In this document: positions 8,504-17,088 of the stretch, one piece after another
How positions within the stretch are numbered: the stretch's first letter is position 1
Layout of the letters: each line of letters starts with the position of its first letter
Source: Micromonospora sp. C95
Lineage (GTDB): Bacteria; Actinomycetota; Actinomycetes; Mycobacteriales; Micromonosporaceae
NCBI RefSeq assembly: GCF_018070465.1
Contig: NZ_JAGPXT010000018.1
Span: forward strand, 57,149-121,148
DNA length: 64,000 bases
Direction of reading: 5' to 3'
Made by a program: the position numbers and the translations under genes
Notes under the pieces: generated by a model
What the model saw: the letters and a program-made list of their open reading frames with translations, nothing else
Databases searched by the model: none
Told to the model about the DNA's origin: nothing

Positions 8504-9490
8504 TCAGGTGGCGGTCCCGGCTACCGCTTCGGTTTCCTGGACAGTGCCCGATTCGCCTCCGGTCGTCGCCGGCTTCGACTTGCGTGCGCTACGCCGCCCC
8601 TTGGCGAGACGCCGCTGGGTGTACTCGGCCAGCTTCGACAGCAGGTAGTTGACGGCGATGTAGATGACGCCGACGACGACGTACACCTGGATCGGGTTGT
8701 CCAGCACCTGGATGATGAAGCTGCTCTTCCGCAGCACTTCCTCGTAGCTGATGATGAAGCCGAGCGACGTGTCCTTGAGCACGACGACGAGCTGGCTGAT
8801 CAGTGCCGGAAGCATGATCCGGAACGCCTGCGGCAGCAGGATCATGCGGGTCGCCTGGAATGAGGTCAGCCCGATCGCGTCGGCCGCCTCGCGCTGGCCG
8901 CCGGGCAGGCCCTCCATGCCGGAGCGGAGGATCTCACCGATCACCACGCCGTTGTAGATGGTCAGACCGAGCACCAGGTACCAGAGGATGTCGCCGAGGT
9001 CCACGCCGAGCACCGGGAGGCCGCTGGCGCAGAAGAAGATCGTGATGACGACCGGCAGCCCTCGGAAGACCTCGACGAAGAACCTGGTCACCCCGTTGAG
9101 GAGCCAGCTCAGGGCGCGTACGGCCAGTGCCACCGGCGCGGGAAGGCTGTCGAACCGGCGGCGCATCAGCGACTTGAGCTGCACCCGCAGCACCGCCAGG
9201 AGGGTGCCGAAGGCCAGCGAGCTGACGATGGCGAGCGCGGCGGCCGTCAGGGTCGCCTGGAAGCCCTGTCCGAGCTGGGTCCACACCTGTCCGAAGACCT
9301 CGTTGCCGGGGTCGATCAGGGGGCCCCACCGCTCCATCGAGAACTGGCCGCGTTCGTCGAGCGGGCGGTAGACGAGGAAGTACAGCCCGGCCGCTGCGGC
9401 GAGCGCGGCGAGGATGCTCGAGATGAGGGTGATCCGGCGGGCCCGGGGTCCCGGGGCGTCGTAGAGGACCGACATCGAATCGTTGCTCAT
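8504..9490 (-). CDS. gluD: Glutamate-type ABC transporter permease GluD
   Basis: Membrane permease of a polar amino acid importer (HisMQ/GltK family), 328 residues. A first hydrophobic segment (ISSILAALAAAAGLYFLVY) is followed by an extracytoplasmic stretch, then the permease core. The EAA loop, which contacts the ATPase, reads GQREAADAIGLTSFQATRMILLPQAF. The C-terminal ~35 residues are basic then Thr/Glu-rich and likely cytoplasmic. Its start overlaps the gluC stop by four bases (ATGA), so the two permeases are translationally coupled. It is the last gene of gluABCD. Substrate assignment rests on operon layout and family, not on a ligand motif. Confidence 0.88.
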   Translation of the reverse strand: MSNDSMSVLYDAPGPRARRITLISSILAALAAAAGLYFLVYRPLDERGQFSMERWGPLIDPGNEVFGQVWTQLGQGFQATLTAAALAIVSSLAFGTLLAVLRVQLKSLMRRRFDSLPAPVALAVRALSWLLNGVTRFFVEVFRGLPVVITIFFCASGLPVLGVDLGDILWYLVLGLTIYNGVVIGEILRSGMEGLPGGQREAADAIGLTSFQATRMILLPQAFRIMLPALISQLVVVLKDTSLGFIISYEEVLRKSSFIIQVLDNPIQVYVVVGVIYIAVNYLLSKLAEYTQRRLAKGRRSARKSKPATTGGESGTVQETEAVAGTAT

Positions 9491-10194
9491 CGGGCCACCG
9501 CCTGCCGGCGCTCCACCCGGTCCAGCAACAGGCCGAGGGGCACGGTGAGGATCAGGTAGCCCAGGCTGATGCCGATGAAGACGGGGATGATCGGGAAGCC
9601 GCCGGCGCTGGTGAGTGACTGGGCGCTGGCGGACAGGTCACCGGCGACGCCGAAGAAACCGGCCAGGGCCGAATTCTTGATCATGGCGATCAGGACGCTG
9701 CCGAGCGGCACGACCGCTCCTTTCCATGCCTGGGGCAGGACGACGTACCGCAGGTTCTGGGTGAAGGTGAGCCCGATTGCCCGGGCCGCCTCGGCCTGGC
9801 CGCTGGGTACACCGTTCACGCCGCTGCGGATCGCCTCGGCCACGAACGCGGCCGTGTAGACGCTGAGCGCGATGAGGGCGAACCGGAAGTACGGCAGGTC
9901 GGTGCCGAGACGTTTGAAGATCTGGTCCAGTCCGGGTATCCGGAGGAAGTCCGCGTTGGAGCCGAGGGCCGGCAGGGCGAACGCGGCGAAGAACATGACG
10001 ATCGTGAGCGGGCAGTTGCGCAGGACCGTGACGTACGTGCTGCCGAGCCAGCGCAGCGGTGGCACGGGTGAGATCCGCATCACGGCCACGAGGACGCCGA
10101 TGATCAACGCCCCCGTGGCCGCCAGGATGCAGAACTGAAGGGTGACGAAGAATCCGTTGCGAAAGACGTCGAAGTTGTTGACGAGAACGTCCAC
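9487..10194 (-). CDS. gluC: Glutamate-type ABC transporter permease GluC
   Basis: Second permease, 235 residues, about five membrane segments. The EAA motif is GQAEAARAIGLTFTQNLRYVVLPQAW. The N-terminus MDVLVNNFDVFRNGFFVTLQF is typical for the first of two polar amino acid permeases. It follows gluB after 24 bp and overlaps gluD by four bases, so the membrane channel is presumably a GluC-GluD heterodimer. Confidence 0.88.
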   Translation of the reverse strand: MDVLVNNFDVFRNGFFVTLQFCILAATGALIIGVLVAVMRISPVPPLRWLGSTYVTVLRNCPLTIVMFFAAFALPALGSNADFLRIPGLDQIFKRLGTDLPYFRFALIALSVYTAAFVAEAIRSGVNGVPSGQAEAARAIGLTFTQNLRYVVLPQAWKGAVVPLGSVLIAMIKNSALAGFFGVAGDLSASAQSLTSAGGFPIIPVFIGISLGYLILTVPLGLLLDRVERRQAVAR

Positions 10195-10218
10195 AAAATC
10201 ACCCTTCAGCTGCGGGGA

Positions 10219-11106
10219 TCAGTAGCGGTTGACGGTGGGGATCTTCGGGTCGGCGGAGTCGATCTTGCCGGCGGTGTCCTTCCACGCCTGCAGGTAGCGA
10301 CCGTCCTCGAAGATCTTCTCCAGGGTGTCGTTGAGGAAGGTGCGGAAGTCGTTGTCGCCCTTCTTGAGGCCGATGCCGTACGGCTCCTCGGTGAAGGTGT
10401 CACCGACCAGCTTGAACTGGCCCTCGTTCTGCGACATGTAGCCGCTGAGGATCACGTTGTCGGTGGTGATGGCGTCGACCTGACCGCCCTTGAGCGCGTC
10501 GAGGCACTTGGTGTAGACGTCGAAGACGACCAGCTGCTCGCCCACGTTGCTCAGGTACTGCTCGATGTTGGCGGCGGGCGTGGAGCCCTGGACCGAGCAG
10601 ACCTTCTTGCCGGTGGTCTTGAACGAGTCGGGGCCGGTGATCTCGTTCTCGTCGGCCTTGACCAGGATGGTCTGACCGGCGATGTAGTACGGGCCGGCGA
10701 AGTCGATCCGCTCCTTGCGGGTGTCGTTGATCGTGTAGGTCGCCACGACGATGTCGACGGCGCCCTCCTCGATGCGCTGCTCGCGTACGGTCGACGGGGT
10801 CTCGACCCACTCGATCTTGTCCTCGGGGATACCCAGCTCCTCGGCAACGATCTTGCCGATCTCGACGTCGAAGCCCTGCGGCTTGCCGTCGAGCCCCTTG
10901 AGGCCGAAGAGCGGCTGGTCGAACTTCGTGCCGATCTTGATGGCCTGTGCCTGGTTCAGCCGCTCCATCGTGCTGCCAGCAGCGAAGTCCTTGTCGGTGC
11001 CGGCACCGGTGCCCTCACCGGCGTCGTCGCCGCCACAGGCGGCCATGCCGAGCGTGAGGGTGGCAGCCGCGGCGATCGCCGCTATGCGCGTCATACGCAT
11101 GTTCAT
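10219..11106 (-). CDS. gluB: Glutamate-type solute-binding lipoprotein GluB
   Basis: Extracytoplasmic receptor of the importer, 295 residues. The signal peptide ends in the lipobox LGMAAC, with Cys24 as the lipid anchor, followed by an acidic/Gly linker. The body is a family 3 (SBP_bac_3) periplasmic-binding fold: GLDGKPQGFDVEIGKIVAEELG, then VATYTINDTRKERIDFAGPY, and later GIGLKKGDNDFRTFLND. These arginine and aspartate positions usually hold the ligand alpha-carboxylate and amino groups. It sits between the ATPase and permease genes, as in Corynebacterium gluABCD. Confidence 0.9.
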   Translation of the reverse strand: MNMRMTRIAAIAAAATLTLGMAACGGDDAGEGTGAGTDKDFAAGSTMERLNQAQAIKIGTKFDQPLFGLKGLDGKPQGFDVEIGKIVAEELGIPEDKIEWVETPSTVREQRIEEGAVDIVVATYTINDTRKERIDFAGPYYIAGQTILVKADENEITGPDSFKTTGKKVCSVQGSTPAANIEQYLSNVGEQLVVFDVYTKCLDALKGGQVDAITTDNVILSGYMSQNEGQFKLVGDTFTEEPYGIGLKKGDNDFRTFLNDTLEKIFEDGRYLQAWKDTAGKIDSADPKIPTVNRY

Positions 11107-11160
11107 CTCCTTCTACGACGGAACCCGCCGTCGATCGACGGCGTGCCCCACTACGGACGG

Positions 11161-11907
11161 CTAGTGCGTGAGGATTTTGGAGAGGAAGTCCTTGGCCCGT
11201 TCACTGCGCGGATTCGCGAAGAACTCGTTGGGCTCGGCCTCCTCGACGAGCTTGCCGTCGGCCATGAAGATGACCCGGTTCGCGGCGTGCCGGGCGAAGC
11301 CCATCTCGTGGGTGACCACGACCATGGTCATGCCGTCGCGGGCCAGCGAGGTCATCACGTCCAGCACCTCGCCGACCATCTCCGGGTCCAGCGCGCTTGT
11401 CGGCTCGTCGAAGAGCATTGCCTTGGGCTGCATGGCCAGCGCGCGGGCGATCGCGGCGCGCTGCTGCTGGCCGCCGGAGAGCTGGGCCGGGTACTTGTCG
11501 GCCTGGTTGGCGATGCCGACCCGGTCGAGCAGGGCCAGCCCTCGCTCCCGGGCGGCCGCCGGCTTCTCCTTGCGGACCTTGATCGGGCCGAGGGTGACGT
11601 TCTCCAGGATCGTCTTGTGCGCGAAGAGGTTGAACGACTGGAACACCATGCCGACCTCGCTGCGCAGCTTGGCCAGGGCCTTGCCCTCGGCCGGCAGTGC
11701 CCGCCCGTCGAAGGTGATGGTGCCGGAGTTGATCGGCTCCAGCCGGTTGATGGTGCGGCACAGGGTCGACTTGCCGGAACCGGACGGGCCGATCACCACG
11801 ACCACCTCGCCCCGGCCAACCGACAGCGAGACGTCGTCGAGTACGTGTAACGGCCCGAACCACTTGTTGACCGAGTCCAGCACGATGAGCGGTTCACCCG
11901 TCGCCAC
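11161..11907 (-). CDS. gluA: Glutamate-type ABC transporter ATP-binding protein GluA
   Basis: ATPase that drives the importer, 248 residues. Walker A is GPSGSGKST, the Q-loop is in VFQSFNLF, the signature is LSGGQQQR, Walker B is AMLFDEPTSALD and the switch His is in VVTHEMGF. I chose the GTG start at 11907 (VATGEPLIVLDSV) because AGGAGG precedes it by about ten bases; the longer frame to 11991 has no ribosome site and is not conserved-looking. It is the first gene of gluABCD. A GTCAC-N6-GTAAC element lies about 93 bp upstream. Confidence 0.92.
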   Translation of the reverse strand: MATGEPLIVLDSVNKWFGPLHVLDDVSLSVGRGEVVVVIGPSGSGKSTLCRTINRLEPINSGTITFDGRALPAEGKALAKLRSEVGMVFQSFNLFAHKTILENVTLGPIKVRKEKPAAARERGLALLDRVGIANQADKYPAQLSGGQQQRAAIARALAMQPKAMLFDEPTSALDPEMVGEVLDVMTSLARDGMTMVVVTHEMGFARHAANRVIFMADGKLVEEAEPNEFFANPRSERAKDFLSKILTH

Positions 11908-11999
11908 GTCGTCTGTCCTCCTCGTCGCTGTCGGGAGTCGGTCGACCCCCGGTAGCGGCCACTGTAGGCGGGGTGAAGTGGCGGAACACAACCCAGATG

Positions 12000-12015
12000 G
12001 TCACGGAGCGGTAAC
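12000..12015. promoter_or_regulatory. GlnR/MtrA-like box in the gluA-selD divergent region
   Basis: GTCAC-GGAGCG-GTAAC fits the a-n6-b layout of actinomycete GlnR boxes (GTNAC-n6-GAAAC type) and also the GTNAC-type elements bound by MtrA. Its place upstream of an amino acid importer makes nitrogen control plausible. The same pattern occurs at 13199-13214. Confidence 0.45.
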
Positions 12016-12095
12016 ACCATGGATGATCCGACTCCGGCGTCCGAATTTGCCCCGCGCGGCTGGCGTACCGCCCTCGTGACGGAGATCATGAGGGG

Positions 12096-13085
12096 ATGAC
12101 CGAGCCCGTGCGGTTGACCCGCTACGCCCGTGGCGGCGGCTGTGCCTGCAAGATCCCGCCGGGCGAGCTGGAGGCGATGGTGGCCGGCCTCGGCCCCACC
12201 GCCGGCACCGCCGAGCTGCTGGTCGGACTCGACCACGGCGACGACGCCGCGGTGGTCCGGCTGGACGAGCGCACCGGTCTGGTCACCACGGCGGACTTCT
12301 TCACGCCGGTGGTCGACGACGCGTACGACTGGGGCCGGATCGCCGCCACCAACGCGCTGTCCGACGTGTACGCGATGGGCGGCAGCCCGCTTGTCGCACT
12401 CAACCTGCTCTGCTGGCCGCGTGATTTGCTGCCGCTGGAGCTGGCCCGCGAGGTGCTGCGCGGCGGCTTGGACGTGGCCCGCGCGGCCGGGTGTCACCTG
12501 GCCGGCGGGCACAGCGTCGACGATGACGGTCCGAAGTACGGCCTGGCCGTCACCGGGCTGGTCCGGCCGGAAGAGTTGATCACCCTGGACGCGGGGCGGG
12601 CCGGGCTGCCGCTGTCGCTGTCGAAACCGCTCGGCGTCGGCGTGCTCAACACCCGCCACAAGAGCACCGGCGAGAGCTTCCCGGCGGCGGTGGCGGCGAT
12701 GACCACCCTCAACCGGGACGCCGCGCGGGCGGCGGTGGCGTCCGGCGTGCGCTGCGGCACCGACGTGACCGGATTCGGTCTGCTCGGGCACGCCTCGAAG
12801 CTGGCCCGGGCGAGCCGGGTCACGGTGGCGATCGACACCGCCCGGGTGCCGTACCTGGCCGATGCCCGCGAGGCGGTCCGGGACGGGTACGTCAGCGGTG
12901 GTTCCCGCCGCAACCTGGAGTGGGTGACCCCGTGGACGGACTTCGGCGCGGCCACCGAGCAGGACGCGCTGTTGCTGGCCGACGCGCAGACCTCCGGCGG
13001 GCTGCTGGTCGCCGGGGAGATACCGGGCGCCCCGGTGATCGGTGAGCTGCTGCCCCCCGGCGACCACCGGGTCGTCCTGCGCTGA
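12096..13085 (+). CDS. selD: Selenide, water dikinase (selenophosphate synthase)
   Basis: Makes selenophosphate from selenide and ATP for selenocysteine or selenouridine synthesis. It has 329 residues, with the N-terminal catalytic loop GGGCACKIPPGE, so cysteine rather than selenocysteine occupies the reactive position. The ATP-binding AIRS-type core follows: GLDHGDDAAV, TTADFFTPVVDD, NALSDVYAMGG and AGGHSVDDDGPKYGLAV. The C-terminus has DAQTSGGLLVA. It stands divergent from gluA. No selA, selB or selC is visible in the window, so the selenium product cannot be deduced here. GAGGGG lies immediately before the ATG. Confidence 0.92.
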   Translation: MTEPVRLTRYARGGGCACKIPPGELEAMVAGLGPTAGTAELLVGLDHGDDAAVVRLDERTGLVTTADFFTPVVDDAYDWGRIAATNALSDVYAMGGSPLVALNLLCWPRDLLPLELAREVLRGGLDVARAAGCHLAGGHSVDDDGPKYGLAVTGLVRPEELITLDAGRAGLPLSLSKPLGVGVLNTRHKSTGESFPAAVAAMTTLNRDAARAAVASGVRCGTDVTGFGLLGHASKLARASRVTVAIDTARVPYLADAREAVRDGYVSGGSRRNLEWVTPWTDFGAATEQDALLLADAQTSGGLLVAGEIPGAPVIGELLPPGDHRVVLR

Positions 13086-13198
13086 ACGCGGTGCCGCCGG
13101 GTCGCGTGCCGCTGCGTGGAAACACGCACCATACCCGATAAACTGTCATCTTCCCGCTACCTGGAGCGATGAAGCTCCGGGAAATTTGGGCCAGAATG

Positions 13199-13214
13199 GT
13201 CACAGACCGGTAAC
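13199..13214. promoter_or_regulatory. GlnR/MtrA-like box upstream of the 13304 gene
   Basis: GTCAC-AGACCG-GTAAC, the same spaced pair as at 12000-12015, about 90 bp before the start at 13304. The repeated arrangement at the same distance from a start codon suggests a shared regulator. Confidence 0.4.
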
Positions 13215-13303
13215 TTGCCCACGGCTGGGGGCAAATGCCCCCCACCATCGTCGGTAAGGCCCGATCCGGAGGCCGGTGGGGACGAGCACAGCGAGGAGAC
13301 GGC

Positions 13304-13783
13304 ATGACCGAGCTGTGGAACTGGAGAATCGACCAGGTACGACCGGTGGAGGTCTACCCGGCGCTGGCCGACGCGCTCGGTCGGGTGGTGATGCCACTGG
13401 CGGTGGCTGACCCGCTGCGGCTGCCGACGTACGCGGTGGTCTGCGACGTCTGGCAGGCGCCGGGGGAGTTCGCCACGATCGTGGACTGCTACGGCGTACC
13501 GGACGAGCTGCCCGAGCTGCCCAGCATCGCGGCGCTGGCCCGGCTGCTCGGCCGCAACTGCCTGCTGCGTGACGACACGCTCGACGACACCCGGCACCTG
13601 CTGGTGGCCCCGGACGGCAGCATCCGCCCGGTGCACTTCGACGTGCGGGAGACCGACGAGGGCGAGGTGCTCAGCGACCGCCGGCTGTGCACCGAGGCCG
13701 ACCCGCGCTGCCGGGGCTGGTCGCGCTGCCACCGCTCCCGCTGGGCACCCGACTCGGTCAACCCGGCCCTGGCCGCGGCCTGA
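13304..13783 (+). CDS. Hypothetical protein, 159 residues
   Basis: I do not recognise the family. The ATG at 13304 follows GAGGAGAC. The protein is soluble and acidic with several Trp, and has a Cys/Arg-rich end: CTEADPRCRGWSRCHRSRW. The phrase LLVAPDGSIRPVHFDVRETDEG suggests a beta-rich body. No signal peptide or membrane helix is present. It is convergent with the DUF2277 gene, five bases away. The upstream region carries a GTCAC-N6-GTAAC element and AT-richer promoter-like DNA. Confidence 0.75.
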   Translation: MTELWNWRIDQVRPVEVYPALADALGRVVMPLAVADPLRLPTYAVVCDVWQAPGEFATIVDCYGVPDELPELPSIAALARLLGRNCLLRDDTLDDTRHLLVAPDGSIRPVHFDVRETDEGEVLSDRRLCTEADPRCRGWSRCHRSRWAPDSVNPALAAA

Positions 13784-13787
13784 GGTG

Positions 13788-14018
13788 CTACGGCGTGGCG
13801 GCCGGCCGGGTGCCGCCGCGCACGACCAGCTCGTCGAGCAGGGTGCGGGTGGCGCCGGCGATCGTGGCCACCGCCGCGTCGAACGCCTCGGCGTTGTGGG
13901 CCGCCGGGGCCCGGAAACCGGAGATCTTCCGGACGTACTGCAACGCCGCGGCCCGCACGTCCGCGTCGGTGACCTCGGGGGTGTACGGCTCACGCAGGGT
14001 CTTGATGCTGCGGCACAT
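13788..14018 (-). CDS. DUF2277 family protein
   Basis: Small protein of 76 residues starting MCRSIKTLREPYTPEVTD and containing AAALQYVRKISGFRAP, the DUF2277 hallmark. GAGGAGAAG precedes the ATG. The family's biochemical role is unknown. It is transcribed towards the 13304 gene and away from miaB. Confidence 0.85.
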   Translation of the reverse strand: MCRSIKTLREPYTPEVTDADVRAAALQYVRKISGFRAPAAHNAEAFDAAVATIAGATRTLLDELVVRGGTRPAATP

Positions 14019-14071
14019 GGCTTCTCCTCGTTTGCGTCCGATTCCTCGGACCCGGCTACGCTGTGCACGTC

Positions 14072-15595
14072 ATGACTACCGCAGCGGCGGGCGGCCCGCG
14101 CACCTACCAGGTGCGCACCTACGGCTGCCAGATGAACGTGCACGACTCCGAGCGCATTTCCGGCCTGCTGGAGCAGGCGGGTTACGTCCGCGCGGGCGAG
14201 GCCGAGGACACCCCCGACGTGGTGGTGTTCAACACCTGCGCGGTCCGCGAGAACGCGGACAACCGACTGTACGGCAACCTCGGTCACCTGCGTCCGGTCA
14301 AGAACCGGCACCCGGGGATGCAGATCGCCGTCGGTGGCTGCCTTGCCCAGAAGGACCGGGGCGACATCGTCCGCCGGGCGCCCTGGGTGGACGTGGTCTT
14401 CGGCACCCACAACATCGGCTCGCTGCCGGTGCTGCTGGAGCGTGCCCGGCACAACGCCGCCGCCGAGGTGGAGATCCTCGAATCCCTCGACGTCTTCCCG
14501 TCGACGCTGCCGACCCGCCGCGAGTCGACGTACGCCGGCTGGGTGTCGATCTCGGTGGGCTGCAACAACACCTGCACCTTCTGCATCGTGCCGTCGCTGC
14601 GCGGCAAGGAGAAGGACCGCCGCCCCGGCGACATCCTCAGCGAGGTACGAGCGCTCGTCGACGAGGGCGTGCTGGAGGTGACCCTGCTCGGGCAGAACGT
14701 CAACTCCTACGGCGTCGAGTTCGGCGACAGATACGCCTTCGGCAAGCTGCTGCGGGCCTGCGGTGAGATCGACGGGCTGGAGCGGGTGCGGTTCACCAGC
14801 CCGCACCCCAAGGACTTCACCGACGACGTGATCGCGGCGATGGCCGAGACACCGAACGTCTGCCCCTCGCTGCACATGCCGTTGCAGTCCGGCTCCGACG
14901 ACGTGCTGCGCGCGATGCGCCGCTCGTACCGGTCGGAGAAATACCTGGGCATCATCGAGAAGGTCCGCGCCGCCATGCCCGACGCGGCGATCACCACGGA
15001 CATCATCGTCGGCTTCCCCGGCGAGACCGAGGCCGATTTCGAGCGCACCCTGGACGTGGTCCGCGAGGCGAGGTTCTCCTCCGCCTTCACCTTCCAGTAC
15101 TCCAAGCGGCCCGGCACCCCGGCCGCGAGCATGGACGGTCAGCTGCCCAAGCAGGTCGTGCAGGAGCGGTACGAGCGGCTGATCGCCTGCGTGGAAGAGA
15201 TCACCTGGGCGGAGAACAAGAAGCTGGTCGGTGAGACGGTCGAGGTGCTTGTCGCCGTCGGCGAAGGCCGCAAGGACGAGCGCACCGGCCGGATGTCGGG
15301 GCGGGCCCGCGACGGCCGCCTGGTGCACTTCGCGACGGGTGGTGCCGGCGAGATGGGCGACGCCGGGTCGATCCGCCCTGGCGACATCGTGCACACCACG
15401 ATCACCTACGCCGCACCGCACCACCTCAACGCCGACGGTGCGCCGCTGTCGCACCGTCGGACCCGGGCCGGAGACGCGGCCGAGGCGGGGCGTTCACCGC
15501 GTACCCCCGGGGTGTTGCTCGGGCTGCCCACGATCGGCGCGCCGGCCGTCGCGTCCGAGCCCACGACCGGCTGCGCCGTCTCGCCCCTGAGCTAG
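14072..15595 (+). CDS. miaB: tRNA-2-methylthio-N6-dimethylallyladenosine synthase
   Basis: Radical-SAM methylthiotransferase acting on i6A37 of tRNAs, downstream of MiaA. The 507-residue protein has the UPF0004 domain with cluster cysteines in YGCQMN, NTCAVRE and GGCLAQ. The radical SAM motif is Cys164-x3-Cys168-x2-Cys171 (GCNNTCTFC). A C-terminal TRAM region follows. The ATG at 14072 gives MTTAAAGGPRTYQVRTYG. There is no clear ribosome site, but TACGCT lies just upstream, so a leaderless transcript is likely; GTG 14063 is a possible alternative. Its partner miaA lies 11 kb downstream, beyond an accessory island. Confidence 0.95.
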   Translation: MTTAAAGGPRTYQVRTYGCQMNVHDSERISGLLEQAGYVRAGEAEDTPDVVVFNTCAVRENADNRLYGNLGHLRPVKNRHPGMQIAVGGCLAQKDRGDIVRRAPWVDVVFGTHNIGSLPVLLERARHNAAAEVEILESLDVFPSTLPTRRESTYAGWVSISVGCNNTCTFCIVPSLRGKEKDRRPGDILSEVRALVDEGVLEVTLLGQNVNSYGVEFGDRYAFGKLLRACGEIDGLERVRFTSPHPKDFTDDVIAAMAETPNVCPSLHMPLQSGSDDVLRAMRRSYRSEKYLGIIEKVRAAMPDAAITTDIIVGFPGETEADFERTLDVVREARFSSAFTFQYSKRPGTPAASMDGQLPKQVVQERYERLIACVEEITWAENKKLVGETVEVLVAVGEGRKDERTGRMSGRARDGRLVHFATGGAGEMGDAGSIRPGDIVHTTITYAAPHHLNADGAPLSHRRTRAGDAAEAGRSPRTPGVLLGLPTIGAPAVASEPTTGCAVSPLS

Positions 15596-15780
15596 GTGTC
15601 GGCCTGTCTCCGGGCCCAAGCGCCCGCCGGTAGCTGTCTTGGTCGAACCCGCGAAGGCACCCTCGTAGCCACACCGTCCTGATTCGACGGTGCTGACGTG
15701 CTCCTCAGTGTCAGATCATGGTCGTTGTGATTTGCCGGATCGGTGCCGGCCGTATCGTGCTGACCGGTGTGGAGGATCTT

Positions 15781-16734
15781 TTGACTCGCTCACGGTCGGC
15801 TGCCACGGTGGCGCAGTGGGCGGAGGTGCACCGGCTGGCGGTGGCGGGTCGGGAGCCGGTGATCGCCCGGTACGTCGGGGCTCGGGTGGCGAGGGTGTGG
15901 CTGCGGACGTCCCGGTTCGTGGATGCCGATGCCCTCGCGACCGCCACCCTGACCCTCGGCCCGGACGCTGGTGCCTTCTATCACCTGGGGTGGGCCCAAT
16001 TCGCCACCGGACGAGCTCGGCGTGCGCTGGACAGCTACGAGCGGGCCCTGCACCTTTACCGTGAGGCGGACGACCGCGCCGGTGAAGCCGTCACCCTCAC
16101 CAACATCGGCAGTGTGTACGACGGGCTCGGCGACTGGCAGCAGGCCCTCACCTACTACCAGCAGGCCCTACCCACCCTCCAGGAGGTGGGCGACCGTGCC
16201 AACGAAGCTGCCACCCTCACCAACATCGGCGCCGTGTACCACGCGCTCGGCGACTGGCAGCAGGCCCTCACCTACCACCAGCAGGCCCTACCCACCCTCC
16301 AGGAGGCGGACGACCGTACCAGCGAAGCTGCCACCCTCAACAACATCGGCGCCGTCTACCACGCGCTCGGCGACCGGCAGCAGGCCCTTACTTACTATCA
16401 GCGAGCCCTATTCATCCGGCGGGATGTGGGCGACCGGGCCGGCGAAGCCACCACCCTCAGCAACATCGGTGGAATCCGATTCCAGGAGGGTGATCTCGTT
16501 GGGGCGGGGGCCGCGCTCGTCGACGCGGTCCAGGTCCTCCGCTCGATCGGTGACCGCGGGTCGGAGGCCCTGGCGAGCTTCAACATGGCCTACCTGTTGC
16601 TGCGGATGGAGCGAGTGGACGATGCCATCCAGTTCCAGCGTCGAGCGGTGGCGCTGGCCGAGGAGACGAGCCATCCGGATCTAGACCAGATGCGGGCGTT
16701 CCTCAGTGACCTTGAGCAAGAACAGAAGGGGTAG
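15781..16734 (+). CDS. TPR-repeat protein A of the CHAT-NTPase module
   Basis: Probable sensor or adaptor of the module, about 317 residues. A ~50-residue N-terminal segment (HRLAVAGREPVIARYVG...) is followed by TPR units on a 40-residue period, seen as repeated NIGxVYHALGDxQQALTYYQQAL. The end is a less regular helical pair and DLEQEQKG. The TTG start at 15781 is preceded by GGAGG; GTG 15769 is a possible leaderless start, and GTG 15808 aligns best with the paralogue's N-terminus. The next gene starts three bases after the stop. The N-terminal ~88 residues are about 80% identical to the paralogue at 19345. Confidence 0.85.
   Translation: MTRSRSAATVAQWAEVHRLAVAGREPVIARYVGARVARVWLRTSRFVDADALATATLTLGPDAGAFYHLGWAQFATGRARRALDSYERALHLYREADDRAGEAVTLTNIGSVYDGLGDWQQALTYYQQALPTLQEVGDRANEAATLTNIGAVYHALGDWQQALTYHQQALPTLQEADDRTSEAATLNNIGAVYHALGDRQQALTYYQRALFIRRDVGDRAGEATTLSNIGGIRFQEGDLVGAGAALVDAVQVLRSIGDRGSEALASFNMAYLLLRMERVDDAIQFQRRAVALAEETSHPDLDQMRAFLSDLEQEQKG
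15829..16074 (+). repeat. Direct repeat, copy 1 (5' part of TPR gene A)
   Basis: This 246-bp segment aligns without gaps to 19375-19620 at an offset of 3546 bp. It encodes the shared N-terminal domain and first TPR of the two paralogues. Recombination between the copies would delete the small protein and the CHAT-NTPase gene. Confidence 0.85.
16081..16440 (+). repeat. 120-bp tandem repeats encoding TPR units (gene A)
   Basis: Three 120-bp units beginning at 16081, 16201 and 16321, each encoding a 40-residue TPR. They are highly similar at DNA level, including synonymous positions (GCCCTCACCTACTACCAGCA recurs), which points to recent duplication or gene conversion. Confidence 0.85.
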
Positions 16735-16737
16735 CCG

Positions 16738-17088
16738 GTGGGAACTGCCGTTCTTGAGGTGTCGGGGTCGGATGCCACGCGTTGGGCTGCGGAACTGCGC
16801 GGCGCTTTGGCCGCGAAGGCCGGGCCTGGTGATGAGGTGTCGCCGGTTGAGGTACGGCGTTCAGCCGAGCTGGTGGTCGCCGTGATCGGGTTGGTGTTCG
16901 GCGGGATCGGTGCGGCCAAGACGATCTGGGACTGGTGGCAGTCCCGCCGCCCGCAGGGCGTCAGCGTCACGATCCTGCTGAGCGACGGCACCCGGGTCAC
17001 GCTGTCCGATGTCAGCAGTGGCGAACTGGAGATTGCGTTCCAGCAGGTCGAATCGCGGCAAGCTGAGGGTGGGAACCAGAATGGGTGA
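16738..17088 (+). CDS. Small EACC1-like membrane-associated component
   Basis: Protein of 116 residues between the TPR gene and the CHAT-NTPase gene. It shows an N-terminal beta-type segment (AVLEVSGSDATRW), a hydrophobic helix around residues 45-62 (VVAVIGLVFGGIGAAKTIW), then SVTILLSDGTRVTLSD and a Gln/Glu-rich tail. This layout resembles the effector-associated constant component EACC1 of actinobacterial conflict systems; the match is from memory and needs a profile search. AAGGGG precedes the GTG start. Its last eight bases overlap the next gene. Confidence 0.7.
   Translation: MGTAVLEVSGSDATRWAAELRGALAAKAGPGDEVSPVEVRRSAELVVAVIGLVFGGIGAAKTIWDWWQSRRPQGVSVTILLSDGTRVTLSDVSSGELEIAFQQVESRQAEGGNQNG

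Noticed and set aside
13086..13303. Possible selC (tRNA-Sec) next to selD
   Set aside because: No T-loop, CCA end or 90-100-nt cloverleaf could be formed; only small hairpins are present.
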